A DNA stretch of 64,000 nucleotides from Flavobacterium lipolyticum. Lineage in GTDB: Bacteria > Bacteroidota > Bacteroidia > Flavobacteriales > Flavobacteriaceae. Positions 43,984 through 53,358 of the stretch are shown one piece after another (the first letter of the stretch is position 1; each line of letters opens with the position of its first letter). The DNA lies in the NCBI RefSeq assembly GCF_020905335.1, contig NZ_JAJJMN010000001.1:2790001-2854000 (forward strand), read 5' to 3'. The position numbers were made by a program, and so were the translations under genes. The notes beneath the pieces were generated by a model. The model made no database searches, was not told the DNA's origin, and saw only the letters and a list, made by a program, of their open reading frames with translations.

Positions 43984-45249
43984 ATGAAAAATGTAAATTC
44001 TTTATCCAAAAATTTTCAAAATTTGTTATCATGGAGATACACTATTCTTATGGCTGTATTATTATTCGTAAATCTGAGCTATAGCCAAACTTATCAGGAA
44101 TTAATGAGCAATAGATACAATCAAAATGTAAATGAGCCTAATTGGACTTTTTCGCTTGATAATAATAAGAATGAACAGGGAGAGCCGGGAGCTTTCAGTT
44201 GGTTTGCAAATGGAGGCGGAAATCTTGATAATTTAATGATGTGTCTTCGTAAGAGTGATTCAGAAAAAATGATATTTGAACTAAGGCTACCGAGTACTTT
44301 GGTTGTGCAAAATAGAGCAACACCTGGGGCAGTTTGGGATAATCTTACCATCTATGCAGACGGCTATTCATCGTTCATAGAAAGTAATGGGGACGAAAGA
44401 GGGATGTTTATCTCTTCTAAAACAGGCAATAAGATATCTTTGGGAGACTCAAACGATGATGTCACGATTAATTCAAAAAAACTTGTACTGAAGAACAATG
44501 CAGGAGGGGATAATTTAGCACAGGTCGCCATAAATACAGATACTCCAACAGACGGAGTTGCTTTGACAGTTGGAGGAAAGACATGGATGAGGGGAGAGTT
44601 GAGGGTTGCCAGTAGTAACCCGATTGGACAACATGATAATTTTAAAGTGCTGGTGGGTAATGAAAAAACAGATTTGATTAGTTATGGTGATGATAATGGG
44701 ATGTTTATCAGTTCAGATTTAGGCAATAAAGTGACTTTAGGTGATTCGAATGATGAGGTAGCAATCAATGCAAAGAAACTTATTCTGGATTATGGAGAGG
44801 CCAATGATTTGGCGCAGGTTGCCATAAATGCGGGTAATCCGGTAAACAAAGCGGCTTTAACGGTGGGAGGTAAAGTCTACATTGGCGAATCTAAAAATAT
44901 AGAAACACACCCTGAAATAGGAGAAGACCTTGAAAAGGATTGCTCCTTGTTTGTTGAAAAACAAATTTTAGCATCAGATCTGAATATTATTCCTAAACCA
45001 CATTGGAAGGATGCTGTTTTTGAAAATGATTATAAAAAAATGGATTTAAGTGCTTTGGAGGGCTATGTTAAAGAGAACAAACATCTTCCGGGTATAGTTT
45101 CAGAAAAAGAAGTAAAAGAAAAAGGATATAAAATACATGTTTTTAATGAAGGTCTTTTACAAAATGTTGAGGAGCTGCTTCTTCATATCATTGATCAAAA
45201 TAAAAAGATAGAAGAATTGAATAAGAGGATAAAGGCATTAGAAAAATGA
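43984..45249 (+). CDS. Secreted coiled-coil surface protein (tail-fibre-like)
   Basis: A 421-residue exported protein with a late signal segment (TILMAVLLFVNLSYSQ, about residues 20-35). Two internal repeats of about 90 residues share GMFISS, GNKISLGDSNDDVTINSKKL / GNKVTLGDSNDEVAINAKKL, and LAQVAIN...ALTVGGK. A conserved C-terminal segment (DYKKMDLSALEGYVKENKHL, PGIVSEKEV) precedes a heptad-rich helix (QNKKIEELNKRIKALEK), a trimer-forming tail common in Bacteroidota cell-surface and phage-fibre-like proteins. No enzymatic motif. It is probably cotranscribed with the M43 protease gene 104 bases downstream. Function unknown. Confidence 0.75.
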   Translation: MKNVNSLSKNFQNLLSWRYTILMAVLLFVNLSYSQTYQELMSNRYNQNVNEPNWTFSLDNNKNEQGEPGAFSWFANGGGNLDNLMMCLRKSDSEKMIFELRLPSTLVVQNRATPGAVWDNLTIYADGYSSFIESNGDERGMFISSKTGNKISLGDSNDDVTINSKKLVLKNNAGGDNLAQVAINTDTPTDGVALTVGGKTWMRGELRVASSNPIGQHDNFKVLVGNEKTDLISYGDDNGMFISSDLGNKVTLGDSNDEVAINAKKLILDYGEANDLAQVAINAGNPVNKAALTVGGKVYIGESKNIETHPEIGEDLEKDCSLFVEKQILASDLNIIPKPHWKDAVFENDYKKMDLSALEGYVKENKHLPGIVSEKEVKEKGYKIHVFNEGLLQNVEELLLHIIDQNKKIEELNKRIKALEK

Positions 45250-45353
45250 ATCGATTTATTAAAGAAAATAGATAATGCTTTTGAATAAGCTTTCAGTTTG
45301 ACTTATGCTAGGGATAGACTATAGGGGAGGGATAGACTTTAAGGGTTTAAATT

Positions 45354-47147
45354 ATGACAAGAAAGATTTTTATATTGATTTATTGTTTTTGCACTAGTAT
45401 ATATGCACAAGAAAGTGAAGGCAGTGGTGTTGTCACTTATCCGGGAAACGATATAAAGGTAGTCGGGGAGAAAATTTTTTGGTCCGCAAATCCCAAAACA
45501 GACAATAGCAGTGAGTCCGATTTACTGACCGTATATTACAAAGGACTTTATAACCGTCGCAACAACTACCTAAGCGGTATTAAGGGAACCATAGATAAAC
45601 CCGGAGGTTACATCAAAATCGAGGTGCATGCTTACGACAGCATGAGAGCAGGAGGGTTGCAGCTATTGACAAATGATGAGAAGGCATTTGTAACCAGACC
45701 GATCTATAATGTGGAAATCACTCAAAGTTCCCCAAATGTATTTTCTAAAACAACAAAAGAGGTGAATTACGAATACTGGGATCGTGGCATTCAGATTGGT
45801 AAGATCTCTTCCGATGATATAAAAACACTGGGTGCCAAATCATCGAGTGCAGTTACAGTGAATTGTGGAGGCTGGGCCTGGACCTGGCTTAGGGCCTTCA
45901 GCCTTGTAAATTCTTCCTGTTCTTTGGAAATAGATCAGGATAAACTGATACAGTTGGTAAACCAGCCTGTAGTGGTAAAAATTACAGTAAAAGATGCTAC
46001 TTTGATGGACGTACGAGTTCCTGCTGTGGCGTCGAATGAAAACCTAATATCAATAATAAAGATAGAAAAACCTTATTACATTATCAAGAAGGTAAAAGTA
46101 GAAGTTCTGGAAGCTCCGGAAGACAATAGTACGGCTCTTTATTACGAAGAGATGGTAAGAGAACAATTTAATTGGGCTAATAAAGTCTATAACGATAAAA
46201 CAGCTAAGGCTTTACCGCCTGCAGCAGTGGCGGCGGGTGCCGAAATGGCCAATGCAAGAATCGTGTTCAAAGATATTGATATCACCATTCGTAAGGCATC
46301 GAAGAAGGCTTATAACGCAGATAAGATACAGAAAGAAGGAAGAGATGGTGAAATTAGCGCGAAAGAGTTTAATAAACGGGAGGTATTCATCAAATATGTA
46401 CCTAAAATAATCAATAATATAGATGATGATATGGCAGCATATACTATTAGATGGGAAGATGTAAAAAGTAACGTATTGGCATTTTCTCTCATGCTTTTGG
46501 ACTATAATACCTCTGATGATCCTCCGCATATTCAAAGAAGAAGTGCGCCTGCCCACGAGTTGGGGCATTATTTTTCGCTGAAACATACTTTTGAGGGCGG
46601 TTGTACGAAAGTTAATGACAAGATTAGTGATACCCCTCCTGCTGAATTAATAACATACCCACTGACCTTTAAAAATTGTATTGCTCCTGTTCAATGTGGT
46701 GGTCACAGAAGGTTAATTGAAAATATTATGGATTACGGTAACTGCCGGTTTATGTTCACCCCGGGTCAGGTTAAAGTAATGAGAAAATCTATTAGTAAAG
46801 ATTATCCTGATTTATATACCGTTGAGACATCAACAGATGCCGCTATCAATACAGATCTTAAGATTACAGTGAAAGATTTAAGATCTGGTAAAACAGGTAG
46901 AAGCAAGAGAGATACGTTGGAAAAAGAAACAGAAAACTCGCAAGACATCATTTTATACCCTAACCCGGTAAAGGATATTTTAACTATTTCTAATACAGAA
47001 AATGAAGAATATGTAATTTATAATTTAACTGGGCAGCAAATACAGGCTGGTAGTACTCAGACAGGACAGATTGATGTCAGTAATTTGTCTAAAGGGCTAT
47101 ATGTAATTAAAGTAAAAAGTACTAATAAGCAGTTTATGAAAGAGTAA
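45354..47147 (+). CDS. Secreted M43 (pappalysin-type) zinc metalloprotease with T9SS sorting domain
   Basis: A 597-residue protein with a signal peptide (MTRKIFILIYCFCTSIYAQ). The metzincin zinc site HELGHYFSLKH starts at residue 401; Ser replaces the usual Gly, and the next residues TFEGGC fit M43. The Met-turn is NIMDYGNCRFMFTPGQVKVM. From residue 534 LYPNPVKDILTIS begins the C-terminal T9SS type A sorting domain, ending KGLYVIKVKSTNKQFMKE. So it should cross the outer membrane through T9SS and be exposed or released. It lies next to the coiled-coil protein gene, between the methyltransferase remnant and the intact copy. Confidence 0.88.
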   Translation: MTRKIFILIYCFCTSIYAQESEGSGVVTYPGNDIKVVGEKIFWSANPKTDNSSESDLLTVYYKGLYNRRNNYLSGIKGTIDKPGGYIKIEVHAYDSMRAGGLQLLTNDEKAFVTRPIYNVEITQSSPNVFSKTTKEVNYEYWDRGIQIGKISSDDIKTLGAKSSSAVTVNCGGWAWTWLRAFSLVNSSCSLEIDQDKLIQLVNQPVVVKITVKDATLMDVRVPAVASNENLISIIKIEKPYYIIKKVKVEVLEAPEDNSTALYYEEMVREQFNWANKVYNDKTAKALPPAAVAAGAEMANARIVFKDIDITIRKASKKAYNADKIQKEGRDGEISAKEFNKREVFIKYVPKIINNIDDDMAAYTIRWEDVKSNVLAFSLMLLDYNTSDDPPHIQRRSAPAHELGHYFSLKHTFEGGCTKVNDKISDTPPAELITYPLTFKNCIAPVQCGGHRRLIENIMDYGNCRFMFTPGQVKVMRKSISKDYPDLYTVETSTDAAINTDLKITVKDLRSGKTGRSKRDTLEKETENSQDIILYPNPVKDILTISNTENEEYVIYNLTGQQIQAGSTQTGQIDVSNLSKGLYVIKVKSTNKQFMKE

Positions 47148-47268
47148 TAGAATGACAATGGGGCTATTGCTTCTTGCTAAGATAACCTCATTGTTTTTTT
47201 TCAAGAGTTTGCTGTCTTATATGTTTTGCCAGAAGTAGGTTCAAAGCTCACAGGGCTAAAAAAGTAAA

Positions 47269-47910
47269 CTAAAGAACGCGGCTTACAGTCAACCCATCAC
47301 GTATAGGCAATAAAACGGTTTCGACTCTTGGGTCATTTTTCAAAAGTAGATTGTACTCCAAAAGGACTTTGGTACTAATGTCATTTGGATGAACCGGTTC
47401 TAATATTTTTCCACTCCATAAAACGTTATCCGATAAAATGATACCGCCTTTGTTCATTTTGGGAACAATCATTTCCCAATAATTGATGTAATTTTCTTTG
47501 TCGGCATCTATGAAAACCAAGTCAAACTTGACGTTCAAAGTTGGAATGATTTCGACAGCTTCTCCTAAATGCTGGAAAATTTGTTTTCCCCAGGGGGACG
47601 CATCAAAATATTTACGTTGAAAATCGACTAATTCTTCTTTAATGTCAATGGTGTGCAGCTGCCCATTTTCCTGCATTCCCTCACACAGACACAAAGCAGC
47701 ATAACCGGTATAAGTTCCAATTTCGAGAATGTTCACTGGACGAATCAATTTGGAGAGCATGCTTAAAACACGACCCTGAAAATGCCCGCTAAGCATTCTT
47801 GGGAGTAATATTTTTTGGTACGTTTCCTTATTTAGTTTAGCCAGCAATTCCGGTTCGTTTTCAGAATGTTGCTCGATATAATCTTCCAGTTCTTGAGAAA
47901 TAAAATGCAT
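47269..47910 (-). CDS. O-methyltransferase (class I, SAM-dependent)
   Basis: A 213-residue methyltransferase of the Methyltransf_3 (catechol/caffeoyl type) family. SAM-binding motif ILEIGTYTGYAALCLCEGM, then the TIDIKEE acid loop, FDLVFIDADKENYINYWEMI, and the metal-site region GGIILSDNVLWSGKI. The Asp pair and Asn fit a Mg2+-dependent enzyme. Acceptor unknown. Standalone; an old partial copy lies at 43414-43545. Confidence 0.92.
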   Translation of the reverse strand: MHFISQELEDYIEQHSENEPELLAKLNKETYQKILLPRMLSGHFQGRVLSMLSKLIRPVNILEIGTYTGYAALCLCEGMQENGQLHTIDIKEELVDFQRKYFDASPWGKQIFQHLGEAVEIIPTLNVKFDLVFIDADKENYINYWEMIVPKMNKGGIILSDNVLWSGKILEPVHPNDISTKVLLEYNLLLKNDPRVETVLLPIRDGLTVSRVL

Positions 47911-47976
47911 CTTGTAGTATCTTCTAATTTTGAGTGTAAAAATACGAAAAATAGTGGCTCCTTTTTGGGTATAAAA

Positions 47977-48006
47977 AAACCATTCGTTGTAGCGAATGGT
48001 TTTAGT
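47977..48006. terminator. Bidirectional hairpin terminator
   Basis: AAACCATTCG (47977-47986) with CGAATGGTTT (47993-48002), A run on the left and T-rich right side. It ends the lipoprotein gene (minus strand). Confidence 0.7.
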
Positions 48007-48023
48007 TTCATAAAGCGAAGAGA

Positions 48024-48356
48024 CTATTTTTTCAAAGCCTCATTAACTTCTTTAGCTGTTTTCACCGTACCGTCTTTAGCAGCTTTAGCAGCGTTTTCTA
48101 CTTTTTCAGCGCCTTTTTTAGTAGCGTCTTTCACATCTTCTGCGGCTTTTTTGGTAGCTTCTTTTACATCCTCGGCAGCATTTTCAGTTTTGCTCACAGC
48201 GCTATCCTTAACTTCTTTAATATCGGTAGTTAAAGAATCAACTTTGTTACCAAGAGTTAATTCTTCCTCTGCAGGTTTCGGTTCCTTCTTTTCGCAAGAT
48301 TGTACAGCGAATGCTAATAGAGCGATAACAGCCAGACTTAAGATTTGTTTTTTCAT
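48024..48356 (-). CDS. Small LEA-like lipoprotein
   Basis: A 110-residue protein with a lipoprotein signal (LAVIALLAFAVQSCEKKE). After an acidic linker, residues 55-105 form 11-residue repeats such as AAEDVKEATKK, AAEDVKDATKK and GAEKVENAAKA, with alternating Lys/Glu, as in LEA group 3-like and YtxH-like helical proteins. The mature protein is highly charged and probably an extended or membrane-lying helix. Possible role in stress protection, which is inference only. Confidence 0.75.
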   Translation of the reverse strand: MKKQILSLAVIALLAFAVQSCEKKEPKPAEEELTLGNKVDSLTTDIKEVKDSAVSKTENAAEDVKEATKKAAEDVKDATKKGAEKVENAAKAAKDGTVKTAKEVNEALKK

Positions 48357-48586
48357 AAGAAATTGATTTTTTTAGATTGATTAAATTTAAAAGTTATAAA
48401 GCTGAAAAATAAAGATACACATTTTAAAATGATTGAGCTCTTTGTAAGATTATTTTCCTTTTGAGTGCAAGACAATTCTCGTGCCAAAGTTTTGAGTTTT
48501 GAAATGCTGAGCAGTTTTTTTTATTCATTTTTAGAATCGAAAAGTATTTATTGTTCCATACTTTATATTTTGCTGCTTTTAAAACG

Positions 48587-49180
48587 TTATTTAATCACTA
48601 ATATATTGTCATTTTTTGCAAAATCAGTCAAAGTGATGTTGAAGATTACTGTTAATTCTTTCCCGGCTCTAACAACTCCAAGTGCTGCTGATGGGGTTGT
48701 CATTTCAAAATCACTAAAAGTCATTCGGTTAGAGCCTTGCAGCGCAAAAGTACCATCTTTATAGGCTGTTACTCTGATCTGGGTTTTATAATCTTTACTA
48801 ACACCTGCTATAGTGTAAGTTCCGGTAAGATTCCAGGTGTTTTCGTTTACTTTTTCGGCAGATTTTAGAACGTATTTAATGTTTTTATGGTCTTCGGTTT
48901 CCAGAGCTTTATAAGCAACATCGTCCATGCTGCCTTTGCCGCTTTTTAAGCTTTCTGCTGATAAGGAAACAGTCAGGTTTTTTATATCTGTAATTTTCGA
49001 ATCTGTAACAGTTAAAAAAGCACTTCCCACTCCGTCTGAAGATTTCATCGTCCAATCGTGTATGTTGGAAGTTCCTGCAACTTCAAAGGCCGATTTTGAT
49101 AAGCTATATCTTTTTTGTGAGTTTACTTGTAAAGATAACATCAGTACTGCTGCTAATAAAATAGATTGGATCGTTTTCAT
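48587..49180 (-). CDS. YceI-family periplasmic protein
   Basis: A 197-residue secreted lipocalin-like protein. A signal peptide (ILLAAVLMLSLQVNSQ) is followed by the YceI beta-barrel: SAFEVAGTSNIHDWTMKSS, NLTVSLSAESLKSGKGSMDD, NTWNLTGTYTIAGVSKDYK. YceI proteins bind isoprenoid-like lipids in homologues; here the ligand is unknown. Single gene. Confidence 0.88.
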   Translation of the reverse strand: MKTIQSILLAAVLMLSLQVNSQKRYSLSKSAFEVAGTSNIHDWTMKSSDGVGSAFLTVTDSKITDIKNLTVSLSAESLKSGKGSMDDVAYKALETEDHKNIKYVLKSAEKVNENTWNLTGTYTIAGVSKDYKTQIRVTAYKDGTFALQGSNRMTFSDFEMTTPSAALGVVRAGKELTVIFNITLTDFAKNDNILVIK

Positions 49181-49375
49181 TTGTATAGGTATTTGTTAAA
49201 TTTAAGATCAGTTTGCGGTTCAGTTGATTTTTGATAATGAGTTACTGTCTTTTTCTTATGTCAAATTTATTACGAACGAATAGCAAAAGACCTGATAAAA
49301 ATCATGGTTAGGTTTTTATTTAAAGCGTATAATAGAGAGAAAATACATTTTCTGAGAAATGTTTTAAAAAGTGAT

Positions 49376-49383
49376 TAACTTTG
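49376..49383 (+). promoter_or_regulatory. -7 promoter box of rlmN
   Basis: TAACTTTG ends five bases before the first ATG at 49388, so the message is almost leaderless or starts at the second ATG (49394). Confidence 0.45.
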
Positions 49384-49387
49384 CAGC

Positions 49388-50431
49388 ATGCAAATGGAGA
49401 AAAAAGATATAAGAGCCTTAACAAAAGATCAGCTTCGCGATTTTTTTGTCGCTAATAATGACAAAGCCTTTCGTGGAAATCAAGTCTACGAATGGTTATG
49501 GAGCAAAGGAGCACACAGTTTTGAAGACATGACCAATGTTGCCAAAACAACTCGTACGATGCTGGAGGAAAATTTTGTAATCAATCATATCAAGGTAGAT
49601 ACCATGCAACGCAGCAGTGACGGAACCGTAAAAAATGCCGTTCGTCTGCATGATGGTTTAGTGGTAGAGTCCGTATTGATTCCAACAGAAACCAGAACAA
49701 CAGCCTGCGTTTCAAGCCAGGTTGGGTGCAGTCTGGATTGTAATTTCTGTGCCACTTCACGATTGAAAAGAATGCGAAACCTGGAACCGGGAGAAATCTA
49801 CGATCAGATTATTGCGATAGACAAAGAGAGTCGATTGTATCACAATCATCCGCTTTCGAATATTGTTTTTATGGGAATGGGTGAGCCTTTGATGAATTAC
49901 AACAACGTCATCAAAGCTATTGATATGGTTACCTCGCCGGAAGGATTAGGGATGTCACCAAAACGTATTATGGTTTCGACTTCCGGAATTCCGAAGATGA
50001 TTAAAAAAATGGCCGATGATGATGTAAAATTCAAACTGGCAGTTTCTCTGCATTCGGCTATTGATGACGTACGTGCGCGAATCATGCCTTTCAGTAAAAA
50101 TTTTCCGTTAAAAGATTTGCGTGAAGCTTTGGAATATTGGTACAGAAAAACCAAAAGTAAAATCTCTTACGAATATGTAGTCTGGAAAGGAATCAATGAC
50201 GACAAAGCTTCGATTGATGCTTTGGTAAAGTTTTGTAAATATGTTCCATGTAAAGTCAATTTAATTGAATACAATCCAATTGATGATGGCGAGTTTCAAC
50301 AAGCTTCAGAAGAATCAATTCTGGCTTATATAAAAGCATTAGAAAATATCGGAGTAGTCGTAAAAGTACGCCGAAGCCGAGGAAAGGATATTGATGCTGC
50401 CTGCGGACAATTGGCCAATAAAGAAGGATAA
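49388..50431 (+). CDS. rlmN: 23S rRNA (adenine-2503-C2)-methyltransferase RlmN
   Basis: A 347-residue radical-SAM enzyme that methylates A2503 of 23S rRNA and A37 of some tRNAs. The iron-sulfur motif is CSLDCNFCATS (CxxxCxxC), preceded by TRTTACVSSQVG. The methyl-carrier Cys near the C-terminus is in DAACGQLANK. PLMNYNNVIKAI and STSGIPKMI match the family. Start at 49388 gives the usual MQMEKKDIRAL; an in-frame ATG at 49394 is equally possible because of the nearby -7 box. Followed by a terminator. Confidence 0.96.
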   Translation: MQMEKKDIRALTKDQLRDFFVANNDKAFRGNQVYEWLWSKGAHSFEDMTNVAKTTRTMLEENFVINHIKVDTMQRSSDGTVKNAVRLHDGLVVESVLIPTETRTTACVSSQVGCSLDCNFCATSRLKRMRNLEPGEIYDQIIAIDKESRLYHNHPLSNIVFMGMGEPLMNYNNVIKAIDMVTSPEGLGMSPKRIMVSTSGIPKMIKKMADDDVKFKLAVSLHSAIDDVRARIMPFSKNFPLKDLREALEYWYRKTKSKISYEYVVWKGINDDKASIDALVKFCKYVPCKVNLIEYNPIDDGEFQQASEESILAYIKALENIGVVVKVRRSRGKDIDAACGQLANKEG

Positions 50432-50484
50432 ATAATGTTTTGCAGTTTTGTGCTGCAAACAAACCGCTTAATAAATTTTTAAAG

Positions 50485-50510
50485 ATGCCTTGTTCTTCAA
50501 GGCATTTTTT
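50485..50510 (+). terminator. Intrinsic terminator of rlmN
   Basis: ATGCCTTG (50485-50492) with CAAGGCAT (50498-50505), 5-base loop, then T run. Confidence 0.8.
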
Positions 50511-50673
50511 ATAGAGCATTGCCTGAGAGCCGACACTTTTTTTGATAACGAATTCAAATTGAGACAGAAGAAAGTTTTCGGCCCGTTTTTTTTGCATTAG
50601 TATTTAAATTATTGATATACTAATGTAAAATACACCGTATTTTTTTATTTAAAATAGTATATTTGGGATCGAA

Positions 50674-51651
50674 ATGAATATTACTTCTCAAATAAAACAG
50701 CCCATCTTTAACGAGATGGAACTTTTTGAAAAAAAGTTCCATGAATCGATGACCTCAAAGGTGGCTTTATTGAATCGTATTACCTATTATATCGTAAACC
50801 GAAAAGGAAAACAAATGCGTCCTATGTTTGTTTTTCTAACCGCTAAAATGGTTTCTGAAGGTATTGTAAACGAAAGAACCTATCGCGGAGCTTCTGTAAT
50901 CGAACTTATTCATACTGCTACTTTGGTACACGATGACGTGGTAGACGACAGCAATCGCCGTCGTGGATTTTTCTCAATCAATGCACTTTGGAAAAATAAA
51001 ATTGCCGTTTTAGTTGGAGATTATTTACTATCCAAAGGGCTTTTACTCTCTATCGATAATGGCGATTTTGATTTATTGAGAATCATTTCTGTCGCTGTTC
51101 GCGAAATGAGTGAAGGTGAATTGCTTCAAATTGAGAAAGCAAGAAGACTGGACATCACCGAAGAAGTATATTACGAAATCATCCGAAAGAAAACAGCGAC
51201 ACTTATTGCGGCCTGTTGTGCACTTGGTGCAAAATCGGTAATTGAAGATGATGCTCAGGTCGAGAATATGAGAAAATTTGGTGAACTGATCGGAATGGCT
51301 TTTCAAATCAAAGATGATTTATTTGATTATAGCGAAGAAGCGATCGGTAAACCAACCGGAATCGATATTAAAGAGCAAAAAATGACTTTGCCTTTAATTC
51401 ATGTTTTAAATACTTGTACCCCGCAAGAAAAAAAGTGGTTGATAAACTCCATCAAAAACCACAATAAAGACAAAAAACGCGTCAAAGAAGTTATTGCTTT
51501 CGTAAAAGGTAATAATGGATTGGCTTACGCCGAACAGAAAATGGTACAATTTCAGCAGGAAGCACTTTTGTTGTTGGATAATTTTTCAGATTCTGAGTTT
51601 AAAGATGCCCTTGTTTTAATGGTAAACTACGTTATTGAAAGAAAGAAATAG
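50674..51651 (+). CDS. Polyprenyl diphosphate synthase (octaprenyl type)
   Basis: A 325-residue trans-isoprenyl diphosphate synthase, which makes the side chain for menaquinone. First Asp-rich motif is LVHDDVVDDSNRRRG (DDxxD, about 88-93), second is GMAFQIKDDLFDY (about 208-220). KGKQMRPMFVFLTA is the substrate-binding KxxR region. Chain length cannot be read directly, but small residues before the first motif (IHTATL) fit a long product. Monocistronic. Confidence 0.93.
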   Translation: MNITSQIKQPIFNEMELFEKKFHESMTSKVALLNRITYYIVNRKGKQMRPMFVFLTAKMVSEGIVNERTYRGASVIELIHTATLVHDDVVDDSNRRRGFFSINALWKNKIAVLVGDYLLSKGLLLSIDNGDFDLLRIISVAVREMSEGELLQIEKARRLDITEEVYYEIIRKKTATLIAACCALGAKSVIEDDAQVENMRKFGELIGMAFQIKDDLFDYSEEAIGKPTGIDIKEQKMTLPLIHVLNTCTPQEKKWLINSIKNHNKDKKRVKEVIAFVKGNNGLAYAEQKMVQFQQEALLLLDNFSDSEFKDALVLMVNYVIERKK

Positions 51652-51851
51652 TTTTTTTTAATTAGATAATTAGGAAATTTGTTAATTAGAAAATTGATTT
51701 ACTTTGTTGTAAATGAATGTTTTAATTGTGTTTTTTTTGAAATTTGTAATTTTTTTATTGATTTTTTTTCCATTCTCATGCAACCATTTCAAAACGTTAT
51801 GCGTCTATGCTAATAGAAGTCTGTTACTAAACCAAAACCAACCGCTTATTA

Positions 51852-52412
51852 ATGAAAATTATTCATTTACATCAGGAAGAAACCGAAATTATAAAGTTGG
51901 CTGTCGAGAATAATCGGCAAGCACAGCAACAAATTTACAGTCGGTTTTCTTCAAAAATGTTAAGTGTTTGTCGACAGTATATAAAAGACATTCAATTGGC
52001 CGAAGATGTGATGATAACCGCTTTTATGAAAGTGTTTACCAATTTAAGCAGATTTGAGCACAAAGGAAGTTTTGAAGGTTGGGTCAGGCGGATTATGGTA
52101 AATGAATGTATTTCATATTTAAGAGTTCATAAAAAAGTAAAGTTTAGTGAAGAAGAAATTTATATCGAAGAGAGTTTCAATGCCATTGACAGTCAGTTTT
52201 CGATCGATCAGATTCAGTTCTTAATTGATGCTTTACCGGAAGGTTATAAAATGGTTTTTAATTTATACGCCATAGAAGGTTACAAACACAATGAAATTGC
52301 TAAGATGTTAGGGATTAATGAAGGTACATCGAAATCGCAATTATCGCATGCCAGGAAAATGCTGCAAACACAAATTAATAGTCTAAAAAAACAAGATAAT
52401 GGAACCGAATAA
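51852..52412 (+). CDS. ECF-type RNA polymerase sigma factor
   Basis: A 186-residue sigma-70 family factor of group 4. Region 2 covers QQQIYSRFSSKMLSVCRQYIKD and LAEDVMITAFMKVFTNLSRF, with the EGWVRRIMVNECISYL segment; region 4 is ALPEGYKMVFNLYAIEGYKH followed by the helix-turn-helix KHNEIAKMLGINEGTSKSQLSHARKML. Overlaps the next gene by 14 bases and is probably regulated by it. Confidence 0.92.
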   Translation: MKIIHLHQEETEIIKLAVENNRQAQQQIYSRFSSKMLSVCRQYIKDIQLAEDVMITAFMKVFTNLSRFEHKGSFEGWVRRIMVNECISYLRVHKKVKFSEEEIYIEESFNAIDSQFSIDQIQFLIDALPEGYKMVFNLYAIEGYKHNEIAKMLGINEGTSKSQLSHARKMLQTQINSLKKQDNGTE

Positions 52413-53136
52413 TTTTGAAAAGGATTTCCGTGAAAAACTAAACCAACGTAAAATTGAACCAAGTGATAAAGCCTGGGATCGATTGGATGCGATGTTGAGT
52501 GTTGCTGAAGAAAAGAAAACAACGATCGATCTTCGTTCACGACAAGCCGGGAAAAAGAAATGGATGTATGTTGCGGCAAGTTTGGTTGGTTTTTTATGGG
52601 TTGGAACTTTCTTTTTTAACCAAAAGAAAAATACAGATGTAACACCAAAAGACATTATAGTGGTTAAGGAAGATGCTAAGAAAGATTCGGTTGTAAGGCC
52701 AACTTTCGATACCAATATAGGGGTTGAAGAAGCAGTAGCAGTTTCAGAAGAAAAAACAATTAAAAAGTCAGTTCAACAAGAAAAGCATCAGGAATCAAAA
52801 TCGAATAAAATCATTGCAAATAAACCCAATGCAATAGCGGAGTCTTCAATCATCATCAAAAACAATCCTGAAAAACAATCAATCAATCCACAGCCTTTAA
52901 TGGCTAAAAATCCTGAAAAAGAAACGGCAGATCAGTTGCTGGGAACAGCTGAAAAAGTAATCGTCGCTGAAAATGCTGTCAAGCCAAAATCAAAAGTAAA
53001 AATTAATGCCAATGATTTGCTTCAACAGGTCGATGGTGAATTAGAGCTTTCGTTTCGTGAAAAGGTAATTACAAAAGTCAATAAAAATTACCAAACGGTA
53101 AAAGTGGCTTTGGCCAATCGAAATCAGCAGGAATAA
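52399..53136 (+). CDS. Putative anti-sigma factor, single-span membrane protein
   Basis: A 245-residue protein without a recognised family name. Residues 1-53 are cytoplasmic and charged (WDRLDAMLSVAEEKKTTIDL), a membrane helix is at about 54-72 (KWMYVAASLVGFLWVGTFFF), and the remainder is periplasmic, low complexity, rich in Lys, Glu and Asn. This topology and its 14-base overlap with the sigma factor suggest that it holds the sigma factor at the membrane. The role is inference from context. Confidence 0.75.
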   Translation: MEPNNFEKDFREKLNQRKIEPSDKAWDRLDAMLSVAEEKKTTIDLRSRQAGKKKWMYVAASLVGFLWVGTFFFNQKKNTDVTPKDIIVVKEDAKKDSVVRPTFDTNIGVEEAVAVSEEKTIKKSVQQEKHQESKSNKIIANKPNAIAESSIIIKNNPEKQSINPQPLMAKNPEKETADQLLGTAEKVIVAENAVKPKSKVKINANDLLQQVDGELELSFREKVITKVNKNYQTVKVALANRNQQE

Positions 53137-53358
53137 AGTTTTCAACTCCAATCAGGAACGTGCTGTTGGAGAAAATCAAAAATTAAAGATCAAAAAAATA
53201 ATTCCGATAGTTGTCGGGCAGGCTTTTAGTGCCAATTTTTAATCCAATTAAAAATTGAGAATTAAAAAATAATTGTTTGTCATTCACATTTTACATTTTA
53301 CATTTCACAATTAGAAAAAAAAACATCAATCAACAATCAAATTTTAAAAAAAACAGTC

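Noticed and set aside
50256..50597. 113-codon minus-strand frame across the rlmN end
   Set aside because: It runs through the rlmN terminator and the rlmN coding region antisense.
51713..51913. 66-codon frame ahead of the sigma factor
   Set aside because: It overlaps the sigma factor start in another frame and consists mostly of T-rich hydrophobic codons.
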